A DNA stretch of 64,000 bases from a virus: IMG/VR virus record IMGVR_UViG_3300010885_033832, positions 31,417 to 95,416 of that record; one strand, given 5' to 3'. Below the pieces are notes generated by a model. It saw nothing but the letters and a program-made list of their open reading frames with translations, made no database searches and had not been told where the DNA came from. Both the position numbers and the translations under genes were made by a program. Positions 48,565 through 56,041 of this stretch are shown here, piece by piece (within the stretch, counting starts at the first letter, position 1; every line of letters begins with the position of its first letter).

Positions 48565-49072
48565 CTCGGTACCTCATCTCGATCTCGCAGGTTCCGCAAA
48601 TCAATGTGAACCGTCCGGTGTAATCCTCGGAGCGAGACAGCCTGAGCAGGATTTCTCCATCAGCCCCAACCATCCGCACGTGCACATCGGTATCCCCGAG
48701 GAAGGGCCGACTGCAGGAAGCAACGTCGCAACGACTTGAAAGCCACGCATAGCTCAACCCTTTCTCCCTAAGACGATGTAGTCCCCAATCTAGCCCAGTG
48801 AGGTACCGTCCGTCTTGATATACCTTGATGCCCTTTTCCATGGTCTTGAGGCCGCCAGTCCACGCAGCACCTCGACCGCCGATGCGAACATCAAGTAGCC
48901 GAACGACAGCGCGATCTCCACCAGTGCAATAGCAACGAATTCCCGTAGAGGGTTGGCATCGAGCGTACTCAGTCCCGACCATGTGGTGTGTACCTAGTGA
49001 GTGCCCACAGATACAAATAAGCGTTCGGTCCGTCTTACTAGAACTAGACACGTGCTTTAGCGCGAGCGCCAC
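48554..49072 (-). CDS. 172-aa Cys-rich protein, paralog of the next upstream gene
   Basis: GTG start (uncertain, could be a later GTG). CICGHSLGTHH, CYCTGGDRAVVRLLDVR, then CDVASCSRPF and ICGTCEIEM. The first module aligns with CACGHSMKYHH of the 191-aa neighbour. Two zinc ribbons likely. Function unknown. Confidence 0.75.
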   Translation of the reverse strand: MALALKHVSSSSKTDRTLICICGHSLGTHHMVGTEYARCQPSTGIRCYCTGGDRAVVRLLDVRIGGRGAAWTGGLKTMEKGIKVYQDGRYLTGLDWGLHRLREKGLSYAWLSSRCDVASCSRPFLGDTDVHVRMVGADGEILLRLSRSEDYTGRFTLICGTCEIEMRYRDGK

Positions 49073-49619
49073 TCAGAAACTCAATCCCGTGTTCAAAGAC
49101 ACCTCGAGCACACGACTCACACATCACGCGTGAATACGCAGCAATGTCACCGTCGGACACTCGAATCCAGTGACGATCAAATGCCATAACGAATACAGGG
49201 GATTGACCCTTCTCGTCGACGAACCCAGTCGGTCCGGCACACGAGTCACAGGCAACAGCGCCTGTCTCGACAGTGTGGATCCACTCGACCATTTCTCCAG
49301 CACCTAGTGCCGCAGCTACTCCCTTGCTCAAAGAGTGGTTCATTCCATACCCCGGCTCTGCAGTCTTGTGCAGGAAGCGTCGAAGGTTCGATGTACGAAG
49401 TACCGCCCGTGTTTCTTTACAGCCACAGACGATCCGTCCGGGGGAGCAGGCAACGTAGCCTGAAGCAACATCTGTGTGGTGGTACTTCATAGAGTGCCCA
49501 CACGCACAAACATCCCTCGACCCTCGACCCATTTTCTCCGCGCGCTCTTTCATCTCGCGGAGATATTCTTGGGCCTCAGGTGACGTTGGCGATATCGCCG
49601 AGAATTCAATGTCAGTCAT
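49044..49619 (-). CDS. 191-aa Cys-rich protein
   Basis: Start MTDIEFSAIS is chosen because TATGAT lies exactly six bases before the ATG. CACGHSMKYHH, CGCKETRAVLRTSNLR, CDSCAGPTG and MCESCARG make two to three zinc sites. The first module is shared with the following gene, so the two arose by duplication. First gene of a minus-strand unit that runs to 45.1 kb. Confidence 0.78.
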   Translation of the reverse strand: MTDIEFSAISPTSPEAQEYLREMKERAEKMGRGSRDVCACGHSMKYHHTDVASGYVACSPGRIVCGCKETRAVLRTSNLRRFLHKTAEPGYGMNHSLSKGVAAALGAGEMVEWIHTVETGAVACDSCAGPTGFVDEKGQSPVFVMAFDRHWIRVSDGDIAAYSRVMCESCARGVFEHGIEFLSGARAKARV

Positions 49620-49625
49620 AGCCCC

Positions 49626-49631
49626 ATCATA
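49626..49631 (-). promoter_or_regulatory. TATGAT -10 box, leaderless arrangement
   Basis: TATGAT-N6-ATG for the 191-aa gene; no leader space is available. Confidence 0.6.
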
Positions 49632-50032
49632 ACACACTATGTCTACCTACCACTTATGTTTACTTATGTCTGAGGAGTCTGAGATGACGAGGAGTCAACT
49701 TATTTTCTCTCTATGTGCACGATGGCGCATACGCGTTAAGGAGAAACTAAGTTTACTTGATGTGACAATCTACTCGTCAGACATAAGTGGTAAAACTCCC
49801 GCCTAAACAAAGGGCCCACTATCTCCTACTATGTCAATCAACCAACACCATAAGCAAGGATCCACCCAACTAAAGCGCAAGGAGTCAACTAAATTTATAT
49901 ATTGAGCACATGGAAATCGACCTTGACAATCAATTTTTGGCCACCCCAGCCAAGTAAGTCTGCATAAGTCGACACGGTCCGTTCCTCAGACTCGTCAGAC
50001 ATAAGACGAAAAACAGCCTCCCTCACGAAGGA
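49632..50032. promoter_or_regulatory. AT-rich intergenic region with direct and inverted repeats
   Basis: About 400 bp with no credible gene. ACTCGTCAGACATAAG occurs at 49772 and 49990 as a 16-bp direct repeat, and ACTTATGTCTGA at 49662 is the inverted copy. AGGAGTCAACT occurs at 49690 and 49880. It may be a regulatory region, replication origin or another DNA site. Confidence 0.65.
49662..50005. repeat. Three-copy TCAGACATAAG repeat
   Basis: Copies at 49662-49673 (inverted), 49777-49788 and 49995-50005; the last two extend to 16 identical bases. Confidence 0.8.
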
Positions 50033-50644
50033 CTATTTAGTGATGAAATTTGACCTTCGGTGCCACTCATAGCCCCCAACATTCTTCGTCAGCCACGGCA
50101 GCGGATCGAAGAAAGTTCCGCCTCGAACAATTCCAAAGTGTAAATGCGGCCCCGAAGATCCTCCCGAAGAGCCACCCAATCCCACGACATCCCACGACGA
50201 AACGACGTCCCCAACCTCAACCGTCCGTTCAGATAGATGTCCGTACCAAAAGTCCAGTCCCCTACCAGGCGATCCAGCACCACCTCGAACGACGACCAAC
50301 CAGCCATATGGCCACTGCCACCCGGAGAAAATAACGTCACCGTCCGTCACAGAGTAGATGCGATCTCCAGTCTCTAGCGCCACATCGATGCCTCGATGCC
50401 CACGACCAGCGCCCCACCTATCATTCAGTTCCCACTTCCAAGGATCTACAGGGAGCACAACCTCAGGCGGCCTTTCAATGTATAAAAACCAATGTAAAGC
50501 GCCATGATCAACGATTTCATAGATAGCCAGATCAACTTTCACCGGAGGCGAAGGAGCCACGACTATAGGACTATTCTGTGCGCCGACAATAAGAACCCCC
50601 AACGCAATAGCGCAGAGGGCCACCGTCCGTCTCGACAGTTCCAT
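50033..50644 (-). CDS. Secreted M23-family peptidase
   Basis: 203 residues. Signal peptide: basic MELSRRTVAL then a hydrophobic run to about residue 22. M23 motifs: GHRGIDVAL (H83, D87), YGHLSE (H136) and GPHLHFG (H167, H169), the full zinc-ligand and catalytic set. LytM-type enzymes cut peptide bridges in peptidoglycan. Secretion by the host pathway would allow action from outside the membrane without a holin. A TAAAAT box lies five bases before the ATG. Confidence 0.9.
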   Translation of the reverse strand: MELSRRTVALCAIALGVLIVGAQNSPIVVAPSPPVKVDLAIYEIVDHGALHWFLYIERPPEVVLPVDPWKWELNDRWGAGRGHRGIDVALETGDRIYSVTDGDVIFSGWQWPYGWLVVVRGGAGSPGRGLDFWYGHLSERTVEVGDVVSSWDVVGLGGSSGGSSGPHLHFGIVRGGTFFDPLPWLTKNVGGYEWHRRSNFITK

Positions 50645-50649
50645 ACTCT

Positions 50650-50655
50650 ATTTTA
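50650..50655 (-). promoter_or_regulatory. TAAAAT box five bases before the M23 start
   Basis: Near-leaderless arrangement, in the gap after a terminator hairpin. Confidence 0.45.
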
Positions 50656-50668
50656 CCAGCAATAAGAA

Positions 50669-50702
50669 ACCCCCTCCCAGCCGAAGCTAGAAGGGGGTGG
50701 GT
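50669..50702 (-). terminator. Hairpin after the 120-aa gene
   Basis: CCCCCTCCCAG/CTAGAAGGGGG-type stem; TTTCTTATT follows on the minus strand. Confidence 0.75.
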
Positions 50703-50711
50703 GCTAAGAGC

Positions 50712-51074
50712 CTAAGAAGACAACGTAGCGCAAACGTGGCATGGTCCGCCATCTTCTGATGCAGACGGTCCGCTACCCCAACCACTGTGATATCCGGTGT
50801 CGTAGTCATAAAAAAGAGGGACAGGGAATGTGCGGTGATCTTTTAGAGCGTCTCTCGGATCCAAATGATACTCGGACAGGATAGCAACATCTTGAATCGC
50901 TGCCCACGGAATGATGCGAGGTTGCATAGTTCCACCGGATCGATCGACAACGGTCATCTCCAAGACAATTCCGACAAGATCGGAGGACTCTATGACATCC
51001 CTCAGGACTTTCCCATTGTTGAGAGTGATTTGCGCCGCTTGCTTGTGCACAATATCTTGAATGTGTTCTTTCAC
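50712..51074 (-). CDS. Unknown 120-aa protein
   Basis: GTG start after TAGGAG. MKEHIQDIVHKQAAQITLNNGKVLRDVI; a beta body with VPLFYDYDTGYHSGWGSG and a final CHVC pair. No family. Confidence 0.75.
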   Translation of the reverse strand: MKEHIQDIVHKQAAQITLNNGKVLRDVIESSDLVGIVLEMTVVDRSGGTMQPRIIPWAAIQDVAILSEYHLDPRDALKDHRTFPVPLFYDYDTGYHSGWGSGPSASEDGGPCHVCATLSS

Positions 51075-51136
51075 TGTTTCTCCTATATAAGAGGTTCCCT
51101 CCGACGAATGCCGAAGTACAGATAATCTAGCACAAG

Positions 51137-51168
51137 AAAAGCCCCGTAGGGTGACACCTAGGAGCTTC
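51137..51168 (-). terminator. Hairpin after the 32-aa membrane gene
   Basis: AAGC..CTAGG/CCTA..GCTT stem with TTTTCTTG tail. Confidence 0.7.
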
Positions 51169-51184
51169 TCTTTATTAAGTTGAG

Positions 51185-51283
51185 TTACTTACTGCCACGC
51201 GATCGCGCAGCAATAATAAACGCTATCACGAAGAATACGTTGAGCGCAAACGATGCGCCAACCAATCCACTAAACCAGTCCAC
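51185..51283 (-). CDS. 32-aa single-span membrane peptide
   Basis: GTG at 51281-51283 overlaps the upstream TAG (TAGTG) with GGAGG in place. MDWFSGLVGASFALNVFFVIAFIIAARSRGSK: one helix with a basic end. Lying in the cell-wall enzyme cluster, it could be a small holin or spanin-like helper, by position only. Confidence 0.7.
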   Translation of the reverse strand: MDWFSGLVGASFALNVFFVIAFIIAARSRGSK

Positions 51284-51663
51284 TAGTCACCTCCAGGTTT
51301 GATCGTTCCATCTTGTGCAAAATCTTCCCAGTCCTCGAACTCAAAGTCAATCAGCCAGTAGTGCCGTCCGTCATGTTCAATGTCGCCGACGATCTTCCCA
51401 ACTTCACCCCGATCACCTCGTCCAGCACCCTTGGCGAAGAGGACCTTGTCAAGAATCCCGAGATTGATAGCCATCAACACAGCCTCGGAGTCATCTAAAC
51501 CAGAAGGGACGGCCCATGTCCCCTCGGCCTGAATCCATTCGACATGTGTGTCTGTCTGGATAAAGACGAGGTCTGACATAGACCGTCCACTTGCTAGTTG
51601 GGTGTCGATCCACTCATCCATTGACGCCTTGCGCCGGAGGAGTCTATTCCACCATTTAATCAT
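51283..51663 (-). CDS. Unknown 126-aa protein
   Basis: MIKWWNRLLRRKASMDEWID start, preceded by TAGAAT at exactly six bases. Later VGDIEHDGRHYWLIDFEFEDWEDF. The DGR comes from an ACGGACGG sequence. No family. Confidence 0.75.
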   Translation of the reverse strand: MIKWWNRLLRRKASMDEWIDTQLASGRSMSDLVFIQTDTHVEWIQAEGTWAVPSGLDDSEAVLMAINLGILDKVLFAKGAGRGDRGEVGKIVGDIEHDGRHYWLIDFEFEDWEDFAQDGTIKPGGD

Positions 51664-51669
51664 TCACTC

Positions 51670-51675
51670 ATTCTA
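51670..51675 (-). promoter_or_regulatory. TAGAAT -10 box, leaderless arrangement
   Basis: TAGAAT-N6-ATG, with no ribosome site. Confidence 0.55.
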
Positions 51676-51682
51676 CATCATC

Positions 51683-52270
51683 TCAACCATCAAGGCGAAT
51701 AATCTTGTAGCGCGAGTTCCAGATTTTACGGATATCAACCCGCGTACCCGGCTTCTGGGAGTCAAGGATTAGACCGTCTCCGGCCCAAAACCCAACGTGC
51801 CCTGGCATCCATACAAGATCTCCGAGTCGAGCTTTTGATTCAGGGATAGTTTCCCCAGAATACAGTTGATCCGACGCAGAGTGTTCCAGATGAATGCCGT
51901 GCTTAGCCAGCACGAACCGAGTGAATCCCGAGCAATCAAAATACTCAGGACCGACCCCAGAGTATGAGTAGGGAGTGCCAATGTAATTCAGCGCTGTGTT
52001 GAATACATCGTCTCCCCACACCATTGTGTCAAGGTCGTAGGAGTGTTTCCCAGCCTTACGAACTATGCGATATGAATTGCGTTCAATCTCTGCCATCTCT
52101 GCCTTATCGGAGGCGACGGAGATTTGTACAGTCATAGCCGTTCGAGCGGAAGGGTTCCACCAGATACTGTCACTATTTAGTAATGACCCAGGAACTACAG
52201 CATTTGCCATATTTCCGGGAATAAAACTGACCAAGACAGCCAAGGTCAGAGTTCCAAGTTTGAGGTACAC
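51683..52270 (-). CDS. Secreted NlpC/P60 endopeptidase
   Basis: 195 residues. Signal peptide MYLKLGTLTLAVLVSFIPGN with a likely cleavage near ANA. Catalytic domain: YFDCSGFTRFVL (C113), GDLVWMPGHVGFWAGDGLIL (H158), the Cys-His pair of NlpC/P60. It cleaves peptidoglycan stem peptides. A GGAGG site precedes the start. The 9-mer ACGGACGGT is absent here but flanks it. Confidence 0.9.
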   Translation of the reverse strand: MYLKLGTLTLAVLVSFIPGNMANAVVPGSLLNSDSIWWNPSARTAMTVQISVASDKAEMAEIERNSYRIVRKAGKHSYDLDTMVWGDDVFNTALNYIGTPYSYSGVGPEYFDCSGFTRFVLAKHGIHLEHSASDQLYSGETIPESKARLGDLVWMPGHVGFWAGDGLILDSQKPGTRVDIRKIWNSRYKIIRLDG

Positions 52271-52297
52271 TTTGAACCTCCTTTATGGGTATTGAGG

Positions 52298-52345
52298 CCT
52301 AAAGCAAAAATCAGCCTTGCGACTGACTTTCTGCCTTGCTTTAGG
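52298..52345 (-). repeat. 10-bp inverted repeat CCTAAAGCAA/TTGCTTTAGG
   Basis: Lies between the 34-aa gene and the NlpC/P60 gene, with an inner GCAAGGC arm. It can end the upstream transcript or act as an operator. Confidence 0.6.
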
Positions 52346-52394
52346 ACTTTCTTACTTGCTAAGGCTTTACTAGTTTATCATCAAACAAGGGCTA

Positions 52395-52499
52395 TTACTG
52401 CCACCGTCCGTATTTATCTCGCGGCCACACTTGGAAAAGGTGCTTTCCCTGCACCCACGCAAGCGCCGAATACCACCAGTACTTGAGCGTAAACTTCAA
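52395..52499 (-). CDS. Possible 34-aa basic peptide
   Basis: TTG two bases after the upstream stop. MKFTLKYWWYSALAWVQG and a C-terminal DKYGRWQ: aromatic, basic, possibly membrane-active. Its end contains ACGGACGGT. Confidence 0.45.
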   Translation of the reverse strand: MKFTLKYWWYSALAWVQGKHLFQVWPRDKYGRWQ

Positions 52500-52500
52500 T

Positions 52501-52932
52501 TTATTCACCGTCCGTCTCCTCTTCTTCCTTCGGCAACTCAGAATAATGGATCGCAGTTACGCCACCGTCCGTTGAGAATATCTGTGAGTTCCGGAGATTC
52601 TGCCAGAGTGGATACCCCGAAATCTCGGAGCGGTCTTCCCACTCCGCAGGATCCGCCGTCAGGGGAGCAAGGTTCTCACCCTTCATCAGTCGGTGCAGGA
52701 TATCCGCCGTCAACTCCGCCGACGATCCAGAGTGTCCAAGCTCGGCCCACTTCGCCAAGACGGAGCAGTACCAATCGATAACGCGGGGATCTTCGCCGAC
52801 GAGCTCCAGCTCGTAACGAGCGTGCATCACCGTCGGGTGTTCGAAGTTTAGCGCCGAAAGACTCTTGTTCACAGGCTTGACTCGCTTGGGGGTCGGACGG
52901 TTTTTCCGCCCCTGACCGCGTGATTTCTTCAT
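52501..52932 (-). CDS. Unknown 143-aa protein
   Basis: Very basic N-terminus (MKKSRGQGRKNRPTPKRVK) followed by a helical body (VIDWYCSVLAKWAEL, ELTADILHRLMKGENL). AGGAG precedes the ATG. Contains two ACGGACGGT sites near its 3' end. No family. Confidence 0.8.
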   Translation of the reverse strand: MKKSRGQGRKNRPTPKRVKPVNKSLSALNFEHPTVMHARYELELVGEDPRVIDWYCSVLAKWAELGHSGSSAELTADILHRLMKGENLAPLTADPAEWEDRSEISGYPLWQNLRNSQIFSTDGGVTAIHYSELPKEEEETDGE

Positions 52933-52990
52933 GACTACTCCTAGATTCTCAGGACTACTTTATCCTAAAGACAGTCTACCGCCATCGATG

Positions 52991-52996
52991 TAAAAT
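52991..52996 (+). promoter_or_regulatory. TAAAAT -10 box, leaderless plus-strand gene
   Basis: TAAAAT-N6-ATG at 53003, with AAGACA 17 bases upstream as a weak -35. Confidence 0.65.
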
Positions 52997-53002
52997 AGAT
53001 GT

Positions 53003-54142
53003 ATGGATTACGACTACAATCTAGTTCCCGAAGAGCAGGAATTGGCCGACGCTCTGCGTACGATTGCCAACCGCTACGGTAAGTTCAACGACGACAACAC
53101 TGGCGTCTGGGCTGGATACACTCCCGCCTCGGAGAACGAAGACAACGCCAAGATCGGCGTCAAGTGTGGGAACTGCGTATTCTTCAACTCCCCTAACGGT
53201 TGCGAGATCATCGCCTCGGATGTAGAAGATGGCGGCCTATGCCGTTTTGCTGTCCTCCCTGATGGTGCCGTTACTGCAGCAGCTGAAGACGGAGAAACCT
53301 GTCCTCCCGCCACGAAGAGCATCCCACTCAATATCAAGAATCGCCAGAACGCAATTGACAATGTAGGTTACGGTCCGCTCAACCCCGCAGAGCCAAACGA
53401 TAAGTTCTGGCAGGACAAAGCCATGCGCTGGAACACCGACATCGAAGAAGCAAAGTCGGCCATCTGCGGAAACTGTGTCTTCTTTGATCGACGTCCACAA
53501 ACTCTTCAGTGTATTGAAGAAGGTCTTGCTCAGGGAGGTTCCGGCGATTCTGGTGCCTGGGATTCTATCGACCAGGCGGAACTTGGTTATTGCACCGCTC
53601 TCGACTTCAAATGCGCCGCCTCTCGCACCTGTAACGCATGGGCAGCTGGCGGTCCAATTACTGCCACCGCCGGATCGAAGAAGGCTCCCAAGAAAGATCA
53701 AATCAAGGGTTCAGATAAGAACAAGAAGGGCTCGGCCTCCGACGGTAAGGGCGTTACCTTCACCGCAGCCATCACCACTTCTCTTGAGAAGAAGGTCAAG
53801 GATCACAACGAGAAAGCGCCGAACGGTCGGAAGGTTACGCTCGCAAAGTTGAAGGCAGTCTACCGCCGTGGTGCCGGAGCATTCTCGACTAGCCACCGCC
53901 CCGACCAGAATCGTAACAGCTGGGCTATGGGCCGCGTCAACGCTTTCCTCTTCCTCGTCCGTTCAGGTAAGCCAAAGAACGCGAAGTACGTAACCGACAA
54001 CGACTTGCTTCCTAAGATGCACCCTCGTCACTCGACAGCCAGCACCATGACGCCACTTCTCGCCTCGATGCTTCACACCCTAAACTTTGAAGTCCCCGAC
54101 GCAGAATACGTCGAGGACCCCACAGAACCTTGGTTGTTCTAA
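53003..54142 (+). CDS. Virion-associated-type protein with duplicated Cys modules
   Basis: 379 residues. Two Cys modules: CGNCVFFNSPNGC...GLC (C55, C58, C67, C80) and CGNCVFFDRR...C...C...C. They resemble high-potential iron-sulfur or zinc modules in phage structural proteins. A Lys-rich linker precedes a C-terminal domain with VYRRGAGAFSTSHRPDQNRNSWAMGRVNAFLFL, found in phage head or prohead-protease-associated proteins. The gene is alone on the plus strand and converges on the minus-strand 63-aa gene. A metal cofactor is predicted. Confidence 0.75.
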   Translation: MDYDYNLVPEEQELADALRTIANRYGKFNDDNTGVWAGYTPASENEDNAKIGVKCGNCVFFNSPNGCEIIASDVEDGGLCRFAVLPDGAVTAAAEDGETCPPATKSIPLNIKNRQNAIDNVGYGPLNPAEPNDKFWQDKAMRWNTDIEEAKSAICGNCVFFDRRPQTLQCIEEGLAQGGSGDSGAWDSIDQAELGYCTALDFKCAASRTCNAWAAGGPITATAGSKKAPKKDQIKGSDKNKKGSASDGKGVTFTAAITTSLEKKVKDHNEKAPNGRKVTLAKLKAVYRRGAGAFSTSHRPDQNRNSWAMGRVNAFLFLVRSGKPKNAKYVTDNDLLPKMHPRHSTASTMTPLLASMLHTLNFEVPDAEYVEDPTEPWLF

Positions 54143-54330
54143 GAAACTAAGATCCAGATCAAGAGACCCACAATAATTAGTTGGTTCCCCAGCAAGACTA
54201 GTGATGTCCACTTCCAGACATTGCGCCACGACTCGGTGACAGATTTCTCTCGCGCTAGCGCACGAGCGGCCCGCTCAGCGAGCGTTGTCTCCCCGGTGCT
54301 ACTTCCGGTGCTTCCAATGTTGACGGCCAT
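54139..54330 (-). CDS. 63-aa C-terminally anchored membrane protein
   Basis: Polar N-terminal half, single hydrophobic segment WKWTSLVLLGNQLIIVGLLIWIL at the end. It starts at the end of the M23 gene. Possibly holin-like; unproven. Confidence 0.75.
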   Translation of the reverse strand: MAVNIGSTGSSTGETTLAERAARALAREKSVTESWRNVWKWTSLVLLGNQLIIVGLLIWILVS

Positions 54331-55412
54331 TATCGACCTCCCGCGAACTGCTTGAGTATGCGGAGTGGGTCAATAAACCGTCCGTCCCACTTGAGTCCAA
54401 AGTGCAGGTGCGCCCCAGTTGATACCCCGGAGTCTCCAACCTTTCCAATGGTCTGTCCCACCACAACTTCATCTCCAACAGAAACTGTTGCAGATCCTGG
54501 AATCATGTGTCCGTAGATTGTCTCGATGTGCTTACCGTCAGAAATAATGACAGTGTACCCAAGCTCACCATCGTAACCAACTAAAGTTACAGTGCCAGCA
54601 ATGGCTGCACTAACCTTGGTTCCGTATCCAGGAGCGAAGTCAATTCCTTGATGGTTGCTAGAGCACGCAGCACAGGGTGCAGTCCTATACCCAAAGTAGG
54701 ATGAAATATCTGCATTGCCAACTGGGTAGATCATATCTGGGAAGTAGAAGCCAGACCCAGGTTCTAGGTCGTTGTAGGCTTGGACGTTACTGGCAGTAAT
54801 CGATTGAGTCTCCTGCTTACCAGAACCCAAAAACATTACCTCAGGACCACAAAAAGCACTGCCGGCGTGTGCTGGAGAGCTAGCCAGGAGAACAGTTGAC
54901 GCCGCGGCCAGCACTGCATACTTCTTTGAACGATTAGCCGCTCTCTTACTCCAACTCTGAAGTAGCCCCAGACTCCTAGATAAACTAGTTGGACCGGGAA
55001 CCTGCTCCTCAGATAAAACAATCTCTGTTACTGGAGATGGATCTGTCTCGACTACATCCACAACTTCTTTAGGCTTCCTACGGAAAACCCCATAGATATC
55101 GTCCTTGAAGTCTTCAACAAGCTTTGCCACAATGTGATCATCAGGAAAGTTGACAAAAGGCTTATCAATGATGTCAAGAACTCGATTGCGCTCAAACTTA
55201 GCCACTTCGTGGTGGTTGCCAATTCCTTCTACATGCTCAAGACATTCTGCTTGATACTGCATAAGGCCGCGCTCGTTACCCACGACGCGGATGTAGTTGT
55301 CTCTACTCCGCTTGAGAACGTACGCAACTCGGTTCCTTTGCGAGATACCTGAGTTCAGCACCCACCTACTGCGAAGGCTTTCAAGTTGTTTTTTCTGTAA
55401 GTTAGTAGTCAC
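54330..55412 (-). CDS. Membrane-anchored M23 peptidase with long N-terminal domain
   Basis: 360 residues; GTG start overlapping the upstream TGA. Residues 1-165 are soluble and contain FERNRVLDIID, a motif also found in the neighbouring small genes. Residues about 165-185 (YAVLAAASTVLLASSPAHA) look like a signal peptide or anchor in the middle of the protein. The M23 domain has NHQGIDF (H254, D258), YGHMIPG (H302) and GAHLHFG (H335, H337). If cleaved, the enzyme would be released outside while the N-terminal part stays inside. Confidence 0.88.
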   Translation of the reverse strand: MTTNLQKKQLESLRSRWVLNSGISQRNRVAYVLKRSRDNYIRVVGNERGLMQYQAECLEHVEGIGNHHEVAKFERNRVLDIIDKPFVNFPDDHIVAKLVEDFKDDIYGVFRRKPKEVVDVVETDPSPVTEIVLSEEQVPGPTSLSRSLGLLQSWSKRAANRSKKYAVLAAASTVLLASSPAHAGSAFCGPEVMFLGSGKQETQSITASNVQAYNDLEPGSGFYFPDMIYPVGNADISSYFGYRTAPCAACSSNHQGIDFAPGYGTKVSAAIAGTVTLVGYDGELGYTVIISDGKHIETIYGHMIPGSATVSVGDEVVVGQTIGKVGDSGVSTGAHLHFGLKWDGRFIDPLRILKQFAGGR

Positions 55413-55681
55413 TCGTCCCACTCCTGTTTCATTTCGGTCACTTCCTCCGACCATGTCGGAGACAGACTATCTTGACCCTCTGTAATGCGCTCGATGTTCC
55501 GGCACGTCAAACAGTATGTCGGGTGCACCCACTTGTTGTCAAGTGAGTTCCAGACTTCTTGGTGCTCCATCAGATCAATAATCCGTCGACGTTCGGCGCT
55601 ACGCCCCAATTCTGAGCCAGCGCCGTGCGCCTTGAGCTCGATGTTGAAGACTTCTTCTTCTTGGAATATGCGCCTAATCAT
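55409..55681 (-). CDS. Small ERxRII-family protein (90 aa)
   Basis: Start MIRRIFQEEEVFNIELKAHG with GGGGAG. Motif SAERRRIIDLMEHQ, followed by CLTCRNIERI. Shares layout with the next three upstream genes. GTG/TGA overlap with the M23 gene. Confidence 0.78.
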   Translation of the reverse strand: MIRRIFQEEEVFNIELKAHGAGSELGRSAERRRIIDLMEHQEVWNSLDNKWVHPTYCLTCRNIERITEGQDSLSPTWSEEVTEMKQEWDE

Positions 55682-55871
55682 CAGTGCTCCCCCCGATACG
55701 TGCAATGTTTCTACACGTCACACACTGCTCCGACTGATGCGCCCCAAAGAAGTCTTTGGCGGAGCGAGCATCCTCGTGCTCAAGCAATGCAAGAATTCTA
55801 TTGCGCTCGTCCCACGCACCTTTTACGTAGAGGTCGAACTCTCCCTCGGTTTTGAAGTCGTCTGTGTTCAT
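55674..55871 (-). CDS. Small ERxRII-family protein (65 aa)
   Basis: Motif DERNRILALLEHED and CVTCRNIARI near the end. ATGA overlaps with both neighbours, so the run is translated as a chain. Confidence 0.78.
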   Translation of the reverse strand: MNTDDFKTEGEFDLYVKGAWDERNRILALLEHEDARSAKDFFGAHQSEQCVTCRNIARIGGSTDD

Positions 55872-56041
55872 TTGTTCTCTCCCTCGATAAGCGCAACAAC
55901 CCGACCCACAACACCCATGTCGTAGTAGTCCTCACCAAACTCTTGCTTCAGCAGTGCAATAATCCGCGCACGCTCTGCCTCTCGGCCCTGCTCGACAGCA
56001 GACTGAATGTCCTGAATACTAAATGGTGCGTGGTGTGTCAT
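55868..56041 (-). CDS. Small ERxRII-family protein (57 aa)
   Basis: Start MTHHAPFSIQDIQ (ATGA overlap). Motif EAERARIIALLKQEF. No Cys pair in this copy. Confidence 0.75.
   Translation of the reverse strand: MTHHAPFSIQDIQSAVEQGREAERARIIALLKQEFGEDYYDMGVVGRVVALIEGENK

Larger units (their letters stand above)
46458..54386 (-). repeat. Oriented 9-mer ACGGACGGT, about twelve exact copies
   Basis: Exact copies (shown as ACCGTCCGT on the plus strand) start at 46458, 47615, 48143, 48805, 50220, 50339, 50622, 52403, 52507, 52564 and 54378; near copies occur at 48610, 49974, 51363 and 56212. All point the same way and fall in different reading frames. Confidence 0.85.
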
